Source of the DNA: Azophilus sp965247035
GTDB taxonomy: Bacteria; Pseudomonadota; Gammaproteobacteria; Pseudomonadales; Azotimanducaceae
Assembly (NCBI GenBank): GCA_965247035.1
Contig: CBDFGJ010000002.1
Coordinates: forward strand, 62,001 to 126,000
DNA length: 64,000 nt
Reading direction: 5' to 3'
The notes beneath the pieces were generated by a model. The model saw only the letters and a list, made by a program, of their open reading frames with translations, was not told the DNA's origin and did not search any database. Position 1 is the stretch's first letter; every line of letters starts with the position of its first letter. Below, in pieces: positions 33,120 to 42,318 of the stretch. A program made the position numbers and the translations under genes.

Positions 33120-33827
33120 TCAGGAGATGGACCAAGGCTCCGCATAGGGTCGGATCAGCAAGTTGAAGGTCCAGGCCGACCTTGGTTGGTGCGCCAAGTG
33201 CCAGCACTCGGCGGCGATGTCCTTGGGCTGGCAGAAGAACTCGTCCGGCTTGTCGGCAAAACGTTTGCGCGTCCAAGCCAAGTCAATGACGGCATCAATG
33301 CCGACATAGGCCACATGTACGCCCTTCGGCCCTAGGTGACGAGCCATGGATTCGCACAAAATGCGTTGCGCCGCCTTGGTTGGCGCAAAGCCGGCAAAGT
33401 TCTCCACGCCCCGATAGGCCGCTGTGTTGCCCGTGCATAGGAATACCCCCTGCCCGGCATCGATCATGGCTGGCGCGGTGGCTTGGGCCAAGCGCAGCAA
33501 GGCGATGGCATTGACTTGAAAATTCCGCTCGAGCTCCGCCGGGTCGATGCTCAAGAAGTCGCCAAAGGTGCCGCCCACCGCGTTGTGGATGACCACCGAG
33601 GGTGCGCCGAGGTCCGCCTGCACCGCCGCCAAGGTCGTCTGCAGTTGCCCCGGGTCCGTTACGTCGCACCGGTAGCCCTTGGCGTTTGGCAGCGCATCTT
33701 CAATGGCGCACAGGCGATCGCGGCTGCGCGCCAGCATGGCGACCCGATAGCCTTTGGCGAAACGCTCGGCCAAGGCTTTGCCGGAGCCGGGGCCAACACC
33801 AGTGATCAAACAGACTGCTTGGCCCAA
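33120..33827 (-). CDS. SDR-family protein lacking the usual catalytic tyrosine
   Basis: About 235 residues with a Rossmann fold: CLITGVGPGSGKALAERFA (the TGxxxGxG cofactor motif), CDVTD, and HNAVGG in place of NNAG. Where active SDRs have YxxxK this protein has FAPTK, so the tyrosine is replaced by phenylalanine; the preceding serine position reads CTGNTAAY. It may be a divergent enzyme or a binding protein. The TTG at 33827 has AGGAGG five bases upstream and gives a normal-length N-terminus; an ATG at 33872 adds 15 unneeded residues. Convergent with the acyl-CoA dehydrogenase gene. Confidence 0.8.
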   Translation of the reverse strand: MGQAVCLITGVGPGSGKALAERFAKGYRVAMLARSRDRLCAIEDALPNAKGYRCDVTDPGQLQTTLAAVQADLGAPSVVIHNAVGGTFGDFLSIDPAELERNFQVNAIALLRLAQATAPAMIDAGQGVFLCTGNTAAYRGVENFAGFAPTKAAQRILCESMARHLGPKGVHVAYVGIDAVIDLAWTRKRFADKPDEFFCQPKDIAAECWHLAHQPRSAWTFNLLIRPYAEPWSIS

Positions 33828-34152
33828 AACAACCTCCTGCCTTCCGGGGACAACCGCAGATGCGGCGTCCATGATGCCACACCCCCCGCTTCGGCAACCG
33901 CCACGAACTGGGAAGTTGATGGCACAGGCAATCGTTGGCCCAAGGATGCGGAGTCAGCCCGCAGTCGTCCGCGGCCATCGAAAACAGCAGGAAAGGGTTG
34001 TATCGACCCCGGCTTCTTTATGGATATCGGCCGAAGCAGCGCTTTCAAGACGGGCAAAGAACGCTTGGGTTGGACGGCAAAGCCGCCCCAATGGACTTTG
34101 GCGGACGATCCGGCCCAAAGATGGCCTAGGCGGGCGAACGCGGGCTGTCAGG

Positions 34153-34158
34153 TATAAT
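34153..34158 (+). promoter_or_regulatory. Possible -10 box of the alpha/beta hydrolase gene
   Basis: A perfect TATAAT lies 59 bp before the ATG at 34218, in the 390-bp region 33828-34217, which otherwise holds no recognisable gene. A good -35 box is not visible. Confidence 0.4.
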
Positions 34159-34217
34159 CCCACCGCTCCTAGCCGTTCTATTGCAAACATCAGCGGTCGG
34201 CCTAGGAATACAAAAAC

Positions 34218-35132
34218 ATGCCCGAACCCGAACTTCACAAGATTCACGTCAACGGCGTGCAACTAGCCTATTTCGAGCGCAACCGGCCTGAAGCTGGGCG
34301 GCCGACGTTGCTCTTCGCCCATGCCACGGGCTTCCACGGCCGGGTTTGGGATCGAATCATCAAGTCCTTCCCCGACCACCACAGCATCGCCTTTGAACAG
34401 CGTGGCCATGGCCGCAGCGAGAAACGGACCATCAAGCATTGGCAGGTGGTGGGCGAAGACTTGGCGGCGTTGATCGCCGCCCTTGGCTTGACCGACATGA
34501 TCGGCATCGGCCACTCCATGGGTGCCCACGCCATGGTTGACGCGGCGGCGACGGTCAACGGCGCGTTCGCCCGCATGGTGCTGCTCGACCCCACCATAGC
34601 CGAGCCTGGGGCATACGCCAACGAAGGGCGGGCATTTCGATTTGAGGGCGGAGTGCATCCGGTGGCGCGGCGCCGCAACGAGTTCAAGTCAGTGGACGAA
34701 ATGATGGCCCACTTGGCCAAGAAGAGCGCTTTCCCGTTATTCGACCGGCAAGTGTTCAAGGACTACTGCGTGTACGGCCTGGTTCCTTGCGCGAAGGGCG
34801 GCTTGGAACTCGCCTGCCCGCCGGAAGTGGAGGCGTCCATTTACATGGCCGTCCGCACCAATACCGAAATCTTCGACCAAGTGGCCAAGGTGAACGTGCC
34901 CGTTCTGATCGTCCGCGCCCAAGCGCCAAAGGCGGAGCGCGGCCCGATGGACTTCAGTTCCTCACCCACTTGGCCCGGACTGGTGAACGAGTTCCCCCAA
35001 GGCCGGGAAACCCACTATCCGGACATCACCCATTTCATTCCCATGCAGGTTCCGGAGCGGGTGGTGCAAATCCTGCAAGAGGAAATCCGCGCTTGGCATG
35101 ACGACGGCAAGGCGCATTCGGCCCGTCATTGA
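34218..35132 (+). CDS. Alpha/beta-fold hydrolase
   Basis: 304 residues. Seen: the oxyanion-hole region LLFAHATGFHGRVWD, FEQRGHGRSEK, the nucleophile elbow GIGHSMGAH (serine about residue 102), a predicted acid residue in the segment after VPVLIVRAQ, and the histidine in DITHFIPMQVPE. Family members hydrolyse esters, epoxides, C-C bonds or halides; the substrate cannot be told. Cytoplasmic (no signal peptide). It stands alone, convergent with envC. Confidence 0.9.
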   Translation: MPEPELHKIHVNGVQLAYFERNRPEAGRPTLLFAHATGFHGRVWDRIIKSFPDHHSIAFEQRGHGRSEKRTIKHWQVVGEDLAALIAALGLTDMIGIGHSMGAHAMVDAAATVNGAFARMVLLDPTIAEPGAYANEGRAFRFEGGVHPVARRRNEFKSVDEMMAHLAKKSAFPLFDRQVFKDYCVYGLVPCAKGGLELACPPEVEASIYMAVRTNTEIFDQVAKVNVPVLIVRAQAPKAERGPMDFSSSPTWPGLVNEFPQGRETHYPDITHFIPMQVPERVVQILQEEIRAWHDDGKAHSARH

Positions 35133-35199
35133 AGCAAGCCGCGCAAGCAATTTGCTGACCGGGCTGCGGCGGTTGCGCGGGACCGGAATCCACAGTGCT

Positions 35200-36432
35200 T
35201 TATTTGCCGAGCCAACCTAAGGGATCTTGGGACTGGCCTTTGAAGCGCAATTCAAAATAGACGCCGCTGTCGTTGCTGCCGCCGCTGCTCCCGGCAAGGG
35301 CAATGACCTCACCGGGCTCCACTAGTTCATCGACCTGCTTGGTCAGCTCATCGGCATGGCCATAGAGCGTCATGTAGCCGCCACCATGATCGATGATGGC
35401 GAGGTATCCAAATCCAAGCAGCCAATCGGAGAACACGACCCGTCCACCATGGACTGCGATTACCGGGCTGCCTTGCGCGGCCCGCAGTAGAACGCCCTTC
35501 CAAGTCATGCCGCTGTCCCTGCGCTGCTGGCCGAACTTGCCGGACAATTCGCCCTGCAAGGGCCAAGGCAGGCTTCCCTTGCGGGCGGCGAAATCGCCGC
35601 CGGGCGCTGAGCGCCGTTCAAACAGGGCGAGGAGTGCTTGCAGCCGCTTTCTATCGCCTAGCAAACGCGTGCGGCGGCTTTCCTTGCTCTCAAGCTCCTC
35701 GTTCAGGTTGGTCAACAGCATGCGGCGGCGTTCGCGCTCATCGGCAAGCCTTTCGCGCTGCGCAACCAAGGAGTCCATCTCCTGGCGCTCCACCTCCTGC
35801 TGCTGCAACAGGCTGTTCTCGCTACGCTCGGCTTCGGCGGCCAACTGCCGCAAGGCGATGATCGAGTCAATGCGGGCTTGGGTGATGAAATTCTGATAGA
35901 CCACCATCCTTTCCGCACGTTCAGCCGACTCTTGGCTGAACAACAACTGCACGAACTCCTTGCCGGTGAATCGATAGGCGACGGCAAGATGCGCGGCCAA
36001 ACGGCGCACCCCATCGGCGCGCCGATGGTCAAGCCGCTTTTGCCTGGCGCGCAGCTCCTTAATTGTTTCTTGGGCTTGGGCCAAGGCGCCCTCCCGGGCC
36101 TTGACCGAGGCGTTTGCTTCGGCCACCGCTTGGTCGTTGGAGCGCACTTCCTTAAGCCACTCGGCCCGCCTTCGCTGCGCCTCCGACAGCCAGGAATCCA
36201 GGTTGTTCAGTTCGCTGAGGACCGCATCCAATTGCTCTTGCGCTTCTTCCCGGCCAACCTCGGCGGCCTCAGCGGTGGCGGCCGGCGCTGCCATAAGCGC
36301 CTGCAGGGTCACACAAGCGAACCAAACGGCCCCCGCCCGTACAGCAGCGCCACAAAGATGGGGTCGATGCGCAGCTGTCACACAAGCGAACCAAGCGCCC
36401 CCCATCCTGACATGCAACCCCAGCCAGCTCAT
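35200..36432 (-). CDS. envC: EnvC-like murein hydrolase activator
   Basis: Activates amidases at the division septum. A long coiled coil (about residues 60-260, heavy in E, R, Q and L) is followed by a C-terminal LytM/M23 domain: GSPVIAVHGGRVVFSDWLLGFGYLAIIDHGGGYMTLYGHAD and SGVYFELRFKGQSQDPLGWL. The zinc-ligand HxxxD is missing (WKGVLLRA in its place), as in EnvC, so the domain is regulatory rather than catalytic. The N-terminus is odd: the words WFACVTAAH and WFACVTLQA come from a repeated 20-bp sequence about 60 bp apart, and the signal peptide probably covers the second. ATG at 36432 is used; true start uncertain. It lies 27 bp after gpmI on the same strand, the order known from Escherichia coli. 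Confidence 0.88.
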   Translation of the reverse strand: MSWLGLHVRMGGAWFACVTAAHRPHLCGAAVRAGAVWFACVTLQALMAAPAATAEAAEVGREEAQEQLDAVLSELNNLDSWLSEAQRRRAEWLKEVRSNDQAVAEANASVKAREGALAQAQETIKELRARQKRLDHRRADGVRRLAAHLAVAYRFTGKEFVQLLFSQESAERAERMVVYQNFITQARIDSIIALRQLAAEAERSENSLLQQQEVERQEMDSLVAQRERLADERERRRMLLTNLNEELESKESRRTRLLGDRKRLQALLALFERRSAPGGDFAARKGSLPWPLQGELSGKFGQQRRDSGMTWKGVLLRAAQGSPVIAVHGGRVVFSDWLLGFGYLAIIDHGGGYMTLYGHADELTKQVDELVEPGEVIALAGSSGGSNDSGVYFELRFKGQSQDPLGWLGK

Positions 36433-36459
36433 CAATTCTTCTTGCTTACTGTCCCGGAC

Positions 36460-38028
36460 TTACCCGGCTTCCGCTCGACCGCCGTCACGAATCAGGGAGC
36501 GCCCGGTCATTTCCACTGGCGGCGCAATGCCCAGCAAAGCCAAAGCCGTTGGCGCCACATCCGCCAGCGTACCGCCATCAGCGAGCGACAGGCTGTTGGG
36601 GCCGACGTAGACCAAGGGCACCGGCCGGACGGTGTGGGCGTGGTGCGCTTGCCCCGTTTCGGAGTTGCTCATCTGCTCTACATTGCCATGGTCGGCCGTG
36701 ATGAGCATGCGCCACTCCGTCCCCTTCAATGCTTGCGCAAGGCGTCCAAGACAGCGGTCAAGGGTCTCCACCGCAGTCACAGCGGCGGCGAAGTTGCCGG
36801 TGTGCCCCACCATATCGCCGTTGGCGTAGTTGCAGATGATGACGTCGAAACGCTGCGAACTGATCGCGTCCAAAAGCCCATCCGTTAATTCCGCAGCACT
36901 CATTTCCGGCTTGAGGTCGTAGGTCGCGACGTCGGGGCTCGGCACCAGCAGACGCTCCTCCTTAGCGAAGGGCGCCTCCCGTCCGCCGGAAAAAAAGAAG
37001 GTGATGTGGGCGTACTTCTCGGTCTCCGCGGCTCGAAGTTGGCGTTTGCCAAGGCGGGCAAGCACCTCGCCAAGGGTGTTGTTGAACTCAACCGGCGCCA
37101 GGGCGCACTCGGCGTCGATGTCGTCAGCGTAGTGCGTCAAGGTAAGCAGATCGGCGACGGGGACGAATGAGCGGCGCTTGAACTCCCGAAAATCCGGCTG
37201 CACGAGCGCCCGCGTCAACTGCCGCGCCCGATCGGCGCGGAAGTTCATAAAGACCACGGCGTCGCCTTGTTCCAGCACCGATGGCGGTTCAGCCGCATCA
37301 TGAACCACTGTGGGCTGCACGAATTCATCGCTTTCACCTCGATCATAGGCCCGCTGCAAGGCCGCTTTGCTGGTTTCAGCATAAAAGGGCGCCTCCCCTC
37401 GAACAATCAGGTTGTAGGCCCGCTCCGTTCTCAGCCAACGCCGATCCCTGTCCATGGCGAAGTAGCGTCCGCATAGGGAGGCGATGCGGCCAACGCCTAG
37501 CTGACGCAACAAGCCATCCGCCCGCTCCAAGGACGCCCCGGCGCTTCTGGGCGGCCGATCTCGGCCATCAAGGAAGGCGTGCAGGCACACCCGCACCAAA
37601 CCCCGTCGGTGCGCCAGCCGGACCAGCTCCAAAATGTGGTCTTCATGGGCATGCACGCCGCCAGGGGATAAAAGCCCGAGCACATGCAGCGCCCCACCCG
37701 ACCGATCAAGCCGTTCGAACAGAGCGTTTAGGCGGGGATTGCGTTCGAACTCCCCCTGCTCAATGGCCGTGTTCACCCGCAGCAAACCCTGCGCCATGAC
37801 CCTGCCGGCACCAATCACCATGTGCCCGACTTCGGAGCTGCCCATTTGCCCGTCCGGCAGCCCCACATCGACGCCGGAACCCGAAATCAGCGTATGCGGA
37901 CAATTGGAGAGGAAAGCATCCCAGTTCGGCGTGCGCGCATGGGTGATGGCGTTGTCCGCCGCCGCTTCCCGGTGGCCGAAGCCATCCAGAACAACAAGCA
38001 GCAATTTGCTGGAAGCGTTGCGCGACAT
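36460..38028 (-). CDS. gpmI: 2,3-bisphosphoglycerate-independent phosphoglycerate mutase
   Basis: Interconverts 3- and 2-phosphoglycerate in glycolysis using two manganese ions and a phosphoserine. 522 residues from ATG 38028. Seen: LLVVLDGFGHREAAADNAI (metal ligand Asp), PDGQMGSSEVGHMVIGAGR (active serine), CLHAFLDGRDRPPRSA, VVFMNFRADRARQLTR, EKYAHITFFFSGG and ICNYANGDMVGHTGN then ITADHGNVEQM (metal ligands). Typical length. Followed by envC; divergent from the rhodanese gene with a shared promoter region of 85 bp. Confidence 0.96.
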   Translation of the reverse strand: MSRNASSKLLLVVLDGFGHREAAADNAITHARTPNWDAFLSNCPHTLISGSGVDVGLPDGQMGSSEVGHMVIGAGRVMAQGLLRVNTAIEQGEFERNPRLNALFERLDRSGGALHVLGLLSPGGVHAHEDHILELVRLAHRRGLVRVCLHAFLDGRDRPPRSAGASLERADGLLRQLGVGRIASLCGRYFAMDRDRRWLRTERAYNLIVRGEAPFYAETSKAALQRAYDRGESDEFVQPTVVHDAAEPPSVLEQGDAVVFMNFRADRARQLTRALVQPDFREFKRRSFVPVADLLTLTHYADDIDAECALAPVEFNNTLGEVLARLGKRQLRAAETEKYAHITFFFSGGREAPFAKEERLLVPSPDVATYDLKPEMSAAELTDGLLDAISSQRFDVIICNYANGDMVGHTGNFAAAVTAVETLDRCLGRLAQALKGTEWRMLITADHGNVEQMSNSETGQAHHAHTVRPVPLVYVGPNSLSLADGGTLADVAPTALALLGIAPPVEMTGRSLIRDGGRAEAG

Positions 38029-38082
38029 GTGGGGATAAGCGAGGAACGCAAAAAGGCGCATTCTAACAGCATGGCAAGCCTG

Positions 38083-38088
38083 TATAAT
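38083..38088 (+). promoter_or_regulatory. -10 box of the rhodanese-secB operon
   Basis: A perfect TATAAT lies 26 bp before the ATG at 38114, in the short divergent gap with gpmI. The -35 region (38060-38065) is weak. Confidence 0.5.
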
Positions 38089-38113
38089 CGCTCAATTACA
38101 TCATGGCGCGGCT

Positions 38114-38530
38114 ATGGATCAGGTCTTCGAATTCATCACCAACCACCCCTTCCTTTGCGGCGGCTTCATGCTGCTGCTCGCCCTGTTCATTCGCAATGAG
38201 ATGCGCCGGGGCGGGCACTCCGTTACGACACAGCAGCTTGTGGAATTGGTCAACAAGGAGAACGCCTTGGTGCTCGACGTAAGGGATAAGAAGGATTTTG
38301 ATGCCGGCCACATCGTCGATGCGGTCAACATTCCATTTGCGTCTCTGGCTAGCCACCTTGATGAGATCAAGAAGCACCGGGACCGGTCCGTCGTTGTTGC
38401 CTGCAAAATGGGCCAGCACTCCGGCAACGCCGGGGTGCTGCTGCGCAAGCACGGGTTCCAAAACGTGGTGCGGTTGGCGGGCGGCTTGGCCGAATGGCGC
38501 AACCAAAGCCTGCCGGTAGTGAAATCATGA
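38114..38530 (+). CDS. Membrane-anchored rhodanese-like protein
   Basis: 138 residues. One N-terminal helix (FLCGGFMLLLALFIRN) then a rhodanese domain: ALVLDVRDKKDFDAGHIVDAVNIPFASL and the active loop VVACKMGQHSGNA with the catalytic cysteine. It transfers sulfane sulfur in other proteins; the substrate here is unknown. It is the counterpart of E. coli yibN, which lies in the same place between gpmI and secB. Overlaps secB by four bases (ATGA), so the two are co-translated. The glutaredoxin gene found between them in E. coli is absent. Confidence 0.9.
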   Translation: MDQVFEFITNHPFLCGGFMLLLALFIRNEMRRGGHSVTTQQLVELVNKENALVLDVRDKKDFDAGHIVDAVNIPFASLASHLDEIKKHRDRSVVVACKMGQHSGNAGVLLRKHGFQNVVRLAGGLAEWRNQSLPVVKS

Positions 38531-38979
38531 GCGACCAAACACCCGCCCAATTCCACATCGAACGCATCTACCTCAAGGACGCATCCTGGGAATCTCCGAA
38601 GAGCCCCCAAGTCTTCAGCGAAGACTGGTCGCCGGAGCTGCAGATGGATATCAACACGAGTTCGAACCGGATGGACGAAAGCAGGTTTGAAGTGGTGCTC
38701 ACCATCAACCTGAACGCGAAACTCCCTAGCGGCAAGACCGCATTCATAGCCGAGGTGCAGCAGGCCGCCTTGTTCAAGATCGAGGGCATCACCGGCACTT
38801 CCTTGCAGCAGGTGCTTAGCACCATCTGCCCCACCACACTGTTTCCCTACGCCCGTGAATCGCTGGACAGCCTGACCATTAAGGGCGGCTTCCCCGCCCC
38901 GCATCTAGCGCCGGTCAACTTCGATGCGCTCTACGCTGAAGCGCGTCGACAACACCAAGAGCGGGACACCACCCATTAG
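38527..38979 (+). CDS. secB: Protein-export chaperone SecB
   Basis: Cytoplasmic tetrameric chaperone that keeps precursor proteins unfolded and hands them to SecA. 150 residues. Seen: FHIERIYLKDASWESPKSP (family signature), NLNAKLPSGKTAFIAEVQQAALFKIEGI, and PYARESLDSLTIKGGFPAPHLAPVNFDALY. Start ATG at 38527 overlaps the rhodanese stop. An in-frame upstream ATG (38494) lies inside the rhodanese gene and is not used. Confidence 0.96.
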   Translation: MSDQTPAQFHIERIYLKDASWESPKSPQVFSEDWSPELQMDINTSSNRMDESRFEVVLTINLNAKLPSGKTAFIAEVQQAALFKIEGITGTSLQQVLSTICPTTLFPYARESLDSLTIKGGFPAPHLAPVNFDALYAEARRQHQERDTTH

Positions 38980-39019
38980 GAACCTGATGGATTTCCCGGG
39001 GTTTCCTCTAGTTCCGCCG

Positions 39020-40420
39020 CTACATGCCCAGCCTGACCATTTTTCTGGTCAGGGTGTTGCGGCCCCAACCGAGCAAAGCCGCAGCGCACACACGCCGGCC
39101 GCCGGCCCGCTCCAGCGCGGCTCGAATCATGATGCGCTCAAAGGCTGGGACGGCGGCGGCAAGCAAGGGGCTATCGCTCGGTTCAGCCAGAGCCTTCCTA
39201 GCCCACTGTTCTAGCGCTTTCTCCCAATCAGACGCATCAAGGCGACTCGGCTGATTCATCAATTCGGGCGGTAGATCATCGACCAGGATGTGGCGGCCCG
39301 GCACCATCACGGCCAGCCAACGACAGGTGTTCTCCAATTGCCGCACGTTGCCAGGCCAGGGCAGCCCGGACAGGTAGTTCAGGGTGGTGGAGTCGAACGC
39401 CTTCGGCTCCTCGCCCAACTCCCGGGTGGCTTGCTCCAAGAACCGACGGGCCAGCAACGGAATGTCCTCCCGCCGTTCAACCAGCGCGGGTACATGCACG
39501 CGAATGACGTTCAACCGATGAAACAGGTCCTCCCGAAATCGGTGCTCGGCCACATGCTGCTCCAAGTCTTGATGGGTTGCGGCAATGATGCGCACGTCAA
39601 CTACAACCGGCGCATGGCCGCCAACGCGATAAAACTCGCCCTCGGCCAACACCCGCAGCAGCCTGGTCTGCAGGTCAAGCGGCATGTCGCCAATTTCATC
39701 CAGCAACAGGGTGCCGCCGTCCGCTTGCTCAAAGCGCCCCACCCGGCGGTTGGCCGCTCCCGTGAAGGCGCCTTTCTCATGGCCAAACAGCTCGGATTCA
39801 ATCAATTCGTTGGGAATGGCGGACACGTTCAACGCCACAAAGGGTTGTTGCGCCCTAGGGCTGTGGCGATGCAGGGCGCGGGCCACTAACTCCTTGCCGG
39901 AACCGGAGGGGCCGTTAATCAAAACCGTCACGTTGGAGCTCGAAAGCCGGCCGATGGCCCGAAAGACCTCCTGCATGGCCGGCGCTTGGCCCAGTATCTC
40001 CTGCTCCGCCAGCACCGCCGCTGAGCTGTTGCCGCCCTCCCGCTCCGTGCGAACAATGGCACGCTGCACCATCGCTACCGCTTCGTCGATGTCAAAGGGC
40101 TTTGGCAAGTACTCAAAGGCGCCGCGATGATAGGACGACACGGCACTGTCCAAGTCCGAGTGCGCCGTCATGACGATGACTGGAAGATCCGGTTGGATGT
40201 GGTGGAGTTTCTCCAAGAAGTCCAGCCCGTCGGTGCCCGGCATACGGATGTCCGTCAGCACCGCAGCGGGCCGATGCTGCGGCAGCGACACCAGGGCTTC
40301 ATCGGCGGAGGAGAAGGAACTGATGGGGATGCCAGCCCGGGTCAGCGCCTTTTCCAGTACCCATCGAATGGACTCGTCGTCGTCAACGACCCAAACCGAT
40401 GTGCGTTCCACTACGTTCAT
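39020..40420 (-). CDS. ntrC: Nitrogen regulation response regulator NtrC
   Basis: Sigma-54 activator of nitrogen-starvation genes. 466 residues. An N-terminal receiver domain (VWVVDDDESIRWVLEKAL; phospho-acceptor in LTDIRMPGTDG; K in YLPKPFD) is followed by an AAA+ domain with Walker A GPSGSGKE, the sigma-54-contact loop GAFTGA, Walker B GGTLLLDEIGD and the sensor FREDLFHRLNVIRV, then a Fis-type helix-turn-helix (MIRAALERAGGRRVCAAALLGWGRNTLTRKM). Overlaps ntrB by four bases. NtrC-type sites and a sigma-54 promoter lie upstream of glnA in the same window. Confidence 0.95.
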   Translation of the reverse strand: MNVVERTSVWVVDDDESIRWVLEKALTRAGIPISSFSSADEALVSLPQHRPAAVLTDIRMPGTDGLDFLEKLHHIQPDLPVIVMTAHSDLDSAVSSYHRGAFEYLPKPFDIDEAVAMVQRAIVRTEREGGNSSAAVLAEQEILGQAPAMQEVFRAIGRLSSSNVTVLINGPSGSGKELVARALHRHSPRAQQPFVALNVSAIPNELIESELFGHEKGAFTGAANRRVGRFEQADGGTLLLDEIGDMPLDLQTRLLRVLAEGEFYRVGGHAPVVVDVRIIAATHQDLEQHVAEHRFREDLFHRLNVIRVHVPALVERREDIPLLARRFLEQATRELGEEPKAFDSTTLNYLSGLPWPGNVRQLENTCRWLAVMVPGRHILVDDLPPELMNQPSRLDASDWEKALEQWARKALAEPSDSPLLAAAVPAFERIMIRAALERAGGRRVCAAALLGWGRNTLTRKMVRLGM

Positions 40421-41586
40421 TTGCCAACCTCTTCTTCATGGATCAACGGCAGGATGAGGGAGAAGACCGTCTTGCTTGGGCGGCTGTCGCACTCAATGAT
40501 GCCTTGGTGGCGACGCGCTATGGTCTGCGCGATGGCGAGGCCCAAGCCAGTGCCGCTTGGCCGGCCGCTAATCATGGGGTAGAACATGCGGTCAAGCAGG
40601 CCCTCCGGAATGCCCGGGCCGTTGTCCTCCACATCAATGCAAACCACCAACCGATGGCGCCGGCCATGAATGATGAATTGCCGGAGCGCCCGGGTGGTGA
40701 ACCGAATCACTGCATCGGCGGCCCCCTCCAATGCAGTGCAGGCATTGCTGACGATGTTGAGCAGCGCTTGGATCAGCAGGTCTTCATCGGCTTCAACCGG
40801 CGGCAGGCTGGGGTCGTAGTCCCGCACCAAGCGCACCTTGACGGCGGCCACGTTGTCCACCGCCACCTGAGCCACATGTTCAAGCACTTGGTGGACATTC
40901 ACCTCGGCCAAGTTCATCGGCTTGCTCGGACCGAGAATGTTGTCTACCAAAGCCGTCAAGCGATCACATTCTCGAATGATCACGCCTGTGTACTCACCGA
41001 GTTCGGGCTTTTCGAGTTCATGGCCAAGCAATTGCGCCGCACCGCGAATGCCGCCCAAGGGGTTCTTGATTTCATGCGCCAAGCCGCGAACTAAGCTGGC
41101 CGATGCCTCTTCAATGTTGATGAGTTGGTGGTTGCGGTTGATGCGTCTCAAGGCGCTTAAGGGATTGGCTTGAATCAGCAGGTCGCCGCTGTTGCCGATG
41201 GGTGCGCAGGTGAGGTCTACAACCAGCGTGTCGCCACCGCGCAGGTGCAGGTTTTGCTGATGCAAAGTGGCGGATTGCCCGTTCGCTGAGTCCTTGAGAA
41301 CGCTGAGCAGCGTCTCCGAGTTGTGGAAGAGCGCCTGCAAGGATGTCCCTAGCACACGATGCCTGCTCACACCGAACAAAGCCTCCGCCGCCGGGTTCAG
41401 CAGCTTGATGACCCTTGACTGTGACAACACCAGGATGGCGCTGGGCTGGTGCTCAAGGACCTTTTGCGCCAGTTCAGTCTGCTGCATCGCCCGCTCTGCG
41501 TCTATCTGTTGGCATCGCCCTTGAGCAGCGCCAAGCAGTTCGCCCCAAGACGGGGCTGTCTTCGTTTTCGATAGGTCGTGCTTCAT
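40417..41586 (-). CDS. ntrB: Nitrogen regulation sensor kinase/phosphatase NtrB
   Basis: Phosphorylates or dephosphorylates NtrC under control of PII. About 389 residues from ATG 41586 (GAGG upstream); the frame continues upstream to 41745 but the added residues look non-coding. Seen: a PAS domain (PSAILVLSQSRVIKLLNPAAEALFG), the phospho-histidine box RGLAHEIKNPLGGIRGAAQLL, and the N and G boxes (ALLNIVSNACTAL; VEDNGPGIPEGLLDRMFYP; SGTGLGLAIAQTIARRHQG). No membrane segment, as expected for NtrB. Confidence 0.94.
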   Translation of the reverse strand: MKHDLSKTKTAPSWGELLGAAQGRCQQIDAERAMQQTELAQKVLEHQPSAILVLSQSRVIKLLNPAAEALFGVSRHRVLGTSLQALFHNSETLLSVLKDSANGQSATLHQQNLHLRGGDTLVVDLTCAPIGNSGDLLIQANPLSALRRINRNHQLINIEEASASLVRGLAHEIKNPLGGIRGAAQLLGHELEKPELGEYTGVIIRECDRLTALVDNILGPSKPMNLAEVNVHQVLEHVAQVAVDNVAAVKVRLVRDYDPSLPPVEADEDLLIQALLNIVSNACTALEGAADAVIRFTTRALRQFIIHGRRHRLVVCIDVEDNGPGIPEGLLDRMFYPMISGRPSGTGLGLAIAQTIARRHQGIIECDSRPSKTVFSLILPLIHEEEVGK

Positions 41587-42065
41587 TTTGGCAATCCTCG
41601 AGCGCATGGTGCGCCTTAGCCCTTGTTCTCGCCTTAAGGGCATCCTTGTCCCTCTACCCCGGGGAGCGGGCAGAACTAGGACCGGGAACCGGCAATGCTC
41701 GTAGCGCATGGGGCAGGCCCTAGCTCCCCCAACTGAAGACTTCATACCTCATCGCAATTATAGGCCAGCGAACTGAAGCTCCGTCATGCAACGGGACCCA
41801 ATCGACCATTTCGCATTCCCAAGTTAAGGTTGTTGCGACATCCCGACTGACCTTCAAGGCGGCGACCTTGAACCTGCTGCAAGCGGTCAATTGGATCGAG
41901 TTGATGGCCGCCCAAGGGCGGGGTCCGCCCCAATTCGCCCGCAGCCACAGGTTTCGGGGCCACGACAGGCCGGGAACCTGCTCAAAACACCCTCGCCAAA
42001 ATCTTGGAAAACAGGCCAGAATAAGCAGATTGAACTCAATTCGCACCGGTCTCAAGTTGGAATTC

Positions 42066-42148
42066 TGTACGGGCTCAGGACATTTCGGAATTTTTTCGAT
42101 CAGGCAGCGAGGGAGAGCTTGCGCGGAAATTCGGCCGGAGTCAACAAG
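42066..42148. mobile_element. Solo IS481-like end, copy 1
   Basis: 83 bp starting TGTACGGGCTCAGGACATTTC and ending GTCAACAAG, matching the right end of the IS481-like element at 50249. It would encode the last residues of the transposase (IEKIPKCPEPVQ on the minus strand). The rest of the 730-bp region 41587-42316 holds the 59-bp repeats below and no recognisable gene. Confidence 0.7.
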
Positions 42149-42200
42149 CGACACATTCGAGCGGCATAATGCACCAAAATAGTGCAGCTGGCGACTGCCG

Positions 42201-42318
42201 ACTGAATTGAACCTGGCCCGTACCGGCGTGGGCCAATAACGGAACCCAACGCCTCAATAACTGAATTGGACCTAGGCGCACATCGGCATGACCGATAGCG
42301 GGCCCCAACGCCTCAATC
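42201..42318. repeat. Degenerate 59-bp direct repeat, two copies
   Basis: The words actgaattg and aacgcctcaat recur at 59-bp spacing (copies 42201-42259 and 42260-42318). About three quarters of the bases match. The second copy runs into the stop codon of the small secreted protein gene. Confidence 0.7.

Noticed and set aside
33828..34217. A 170-codon plus-strand frame starting at 33754
   Set aside because: It overlaps the SDR gene antisense and then runs through intergenic DNA into the start of the hydrolase gene; no domain or RBS is seen.
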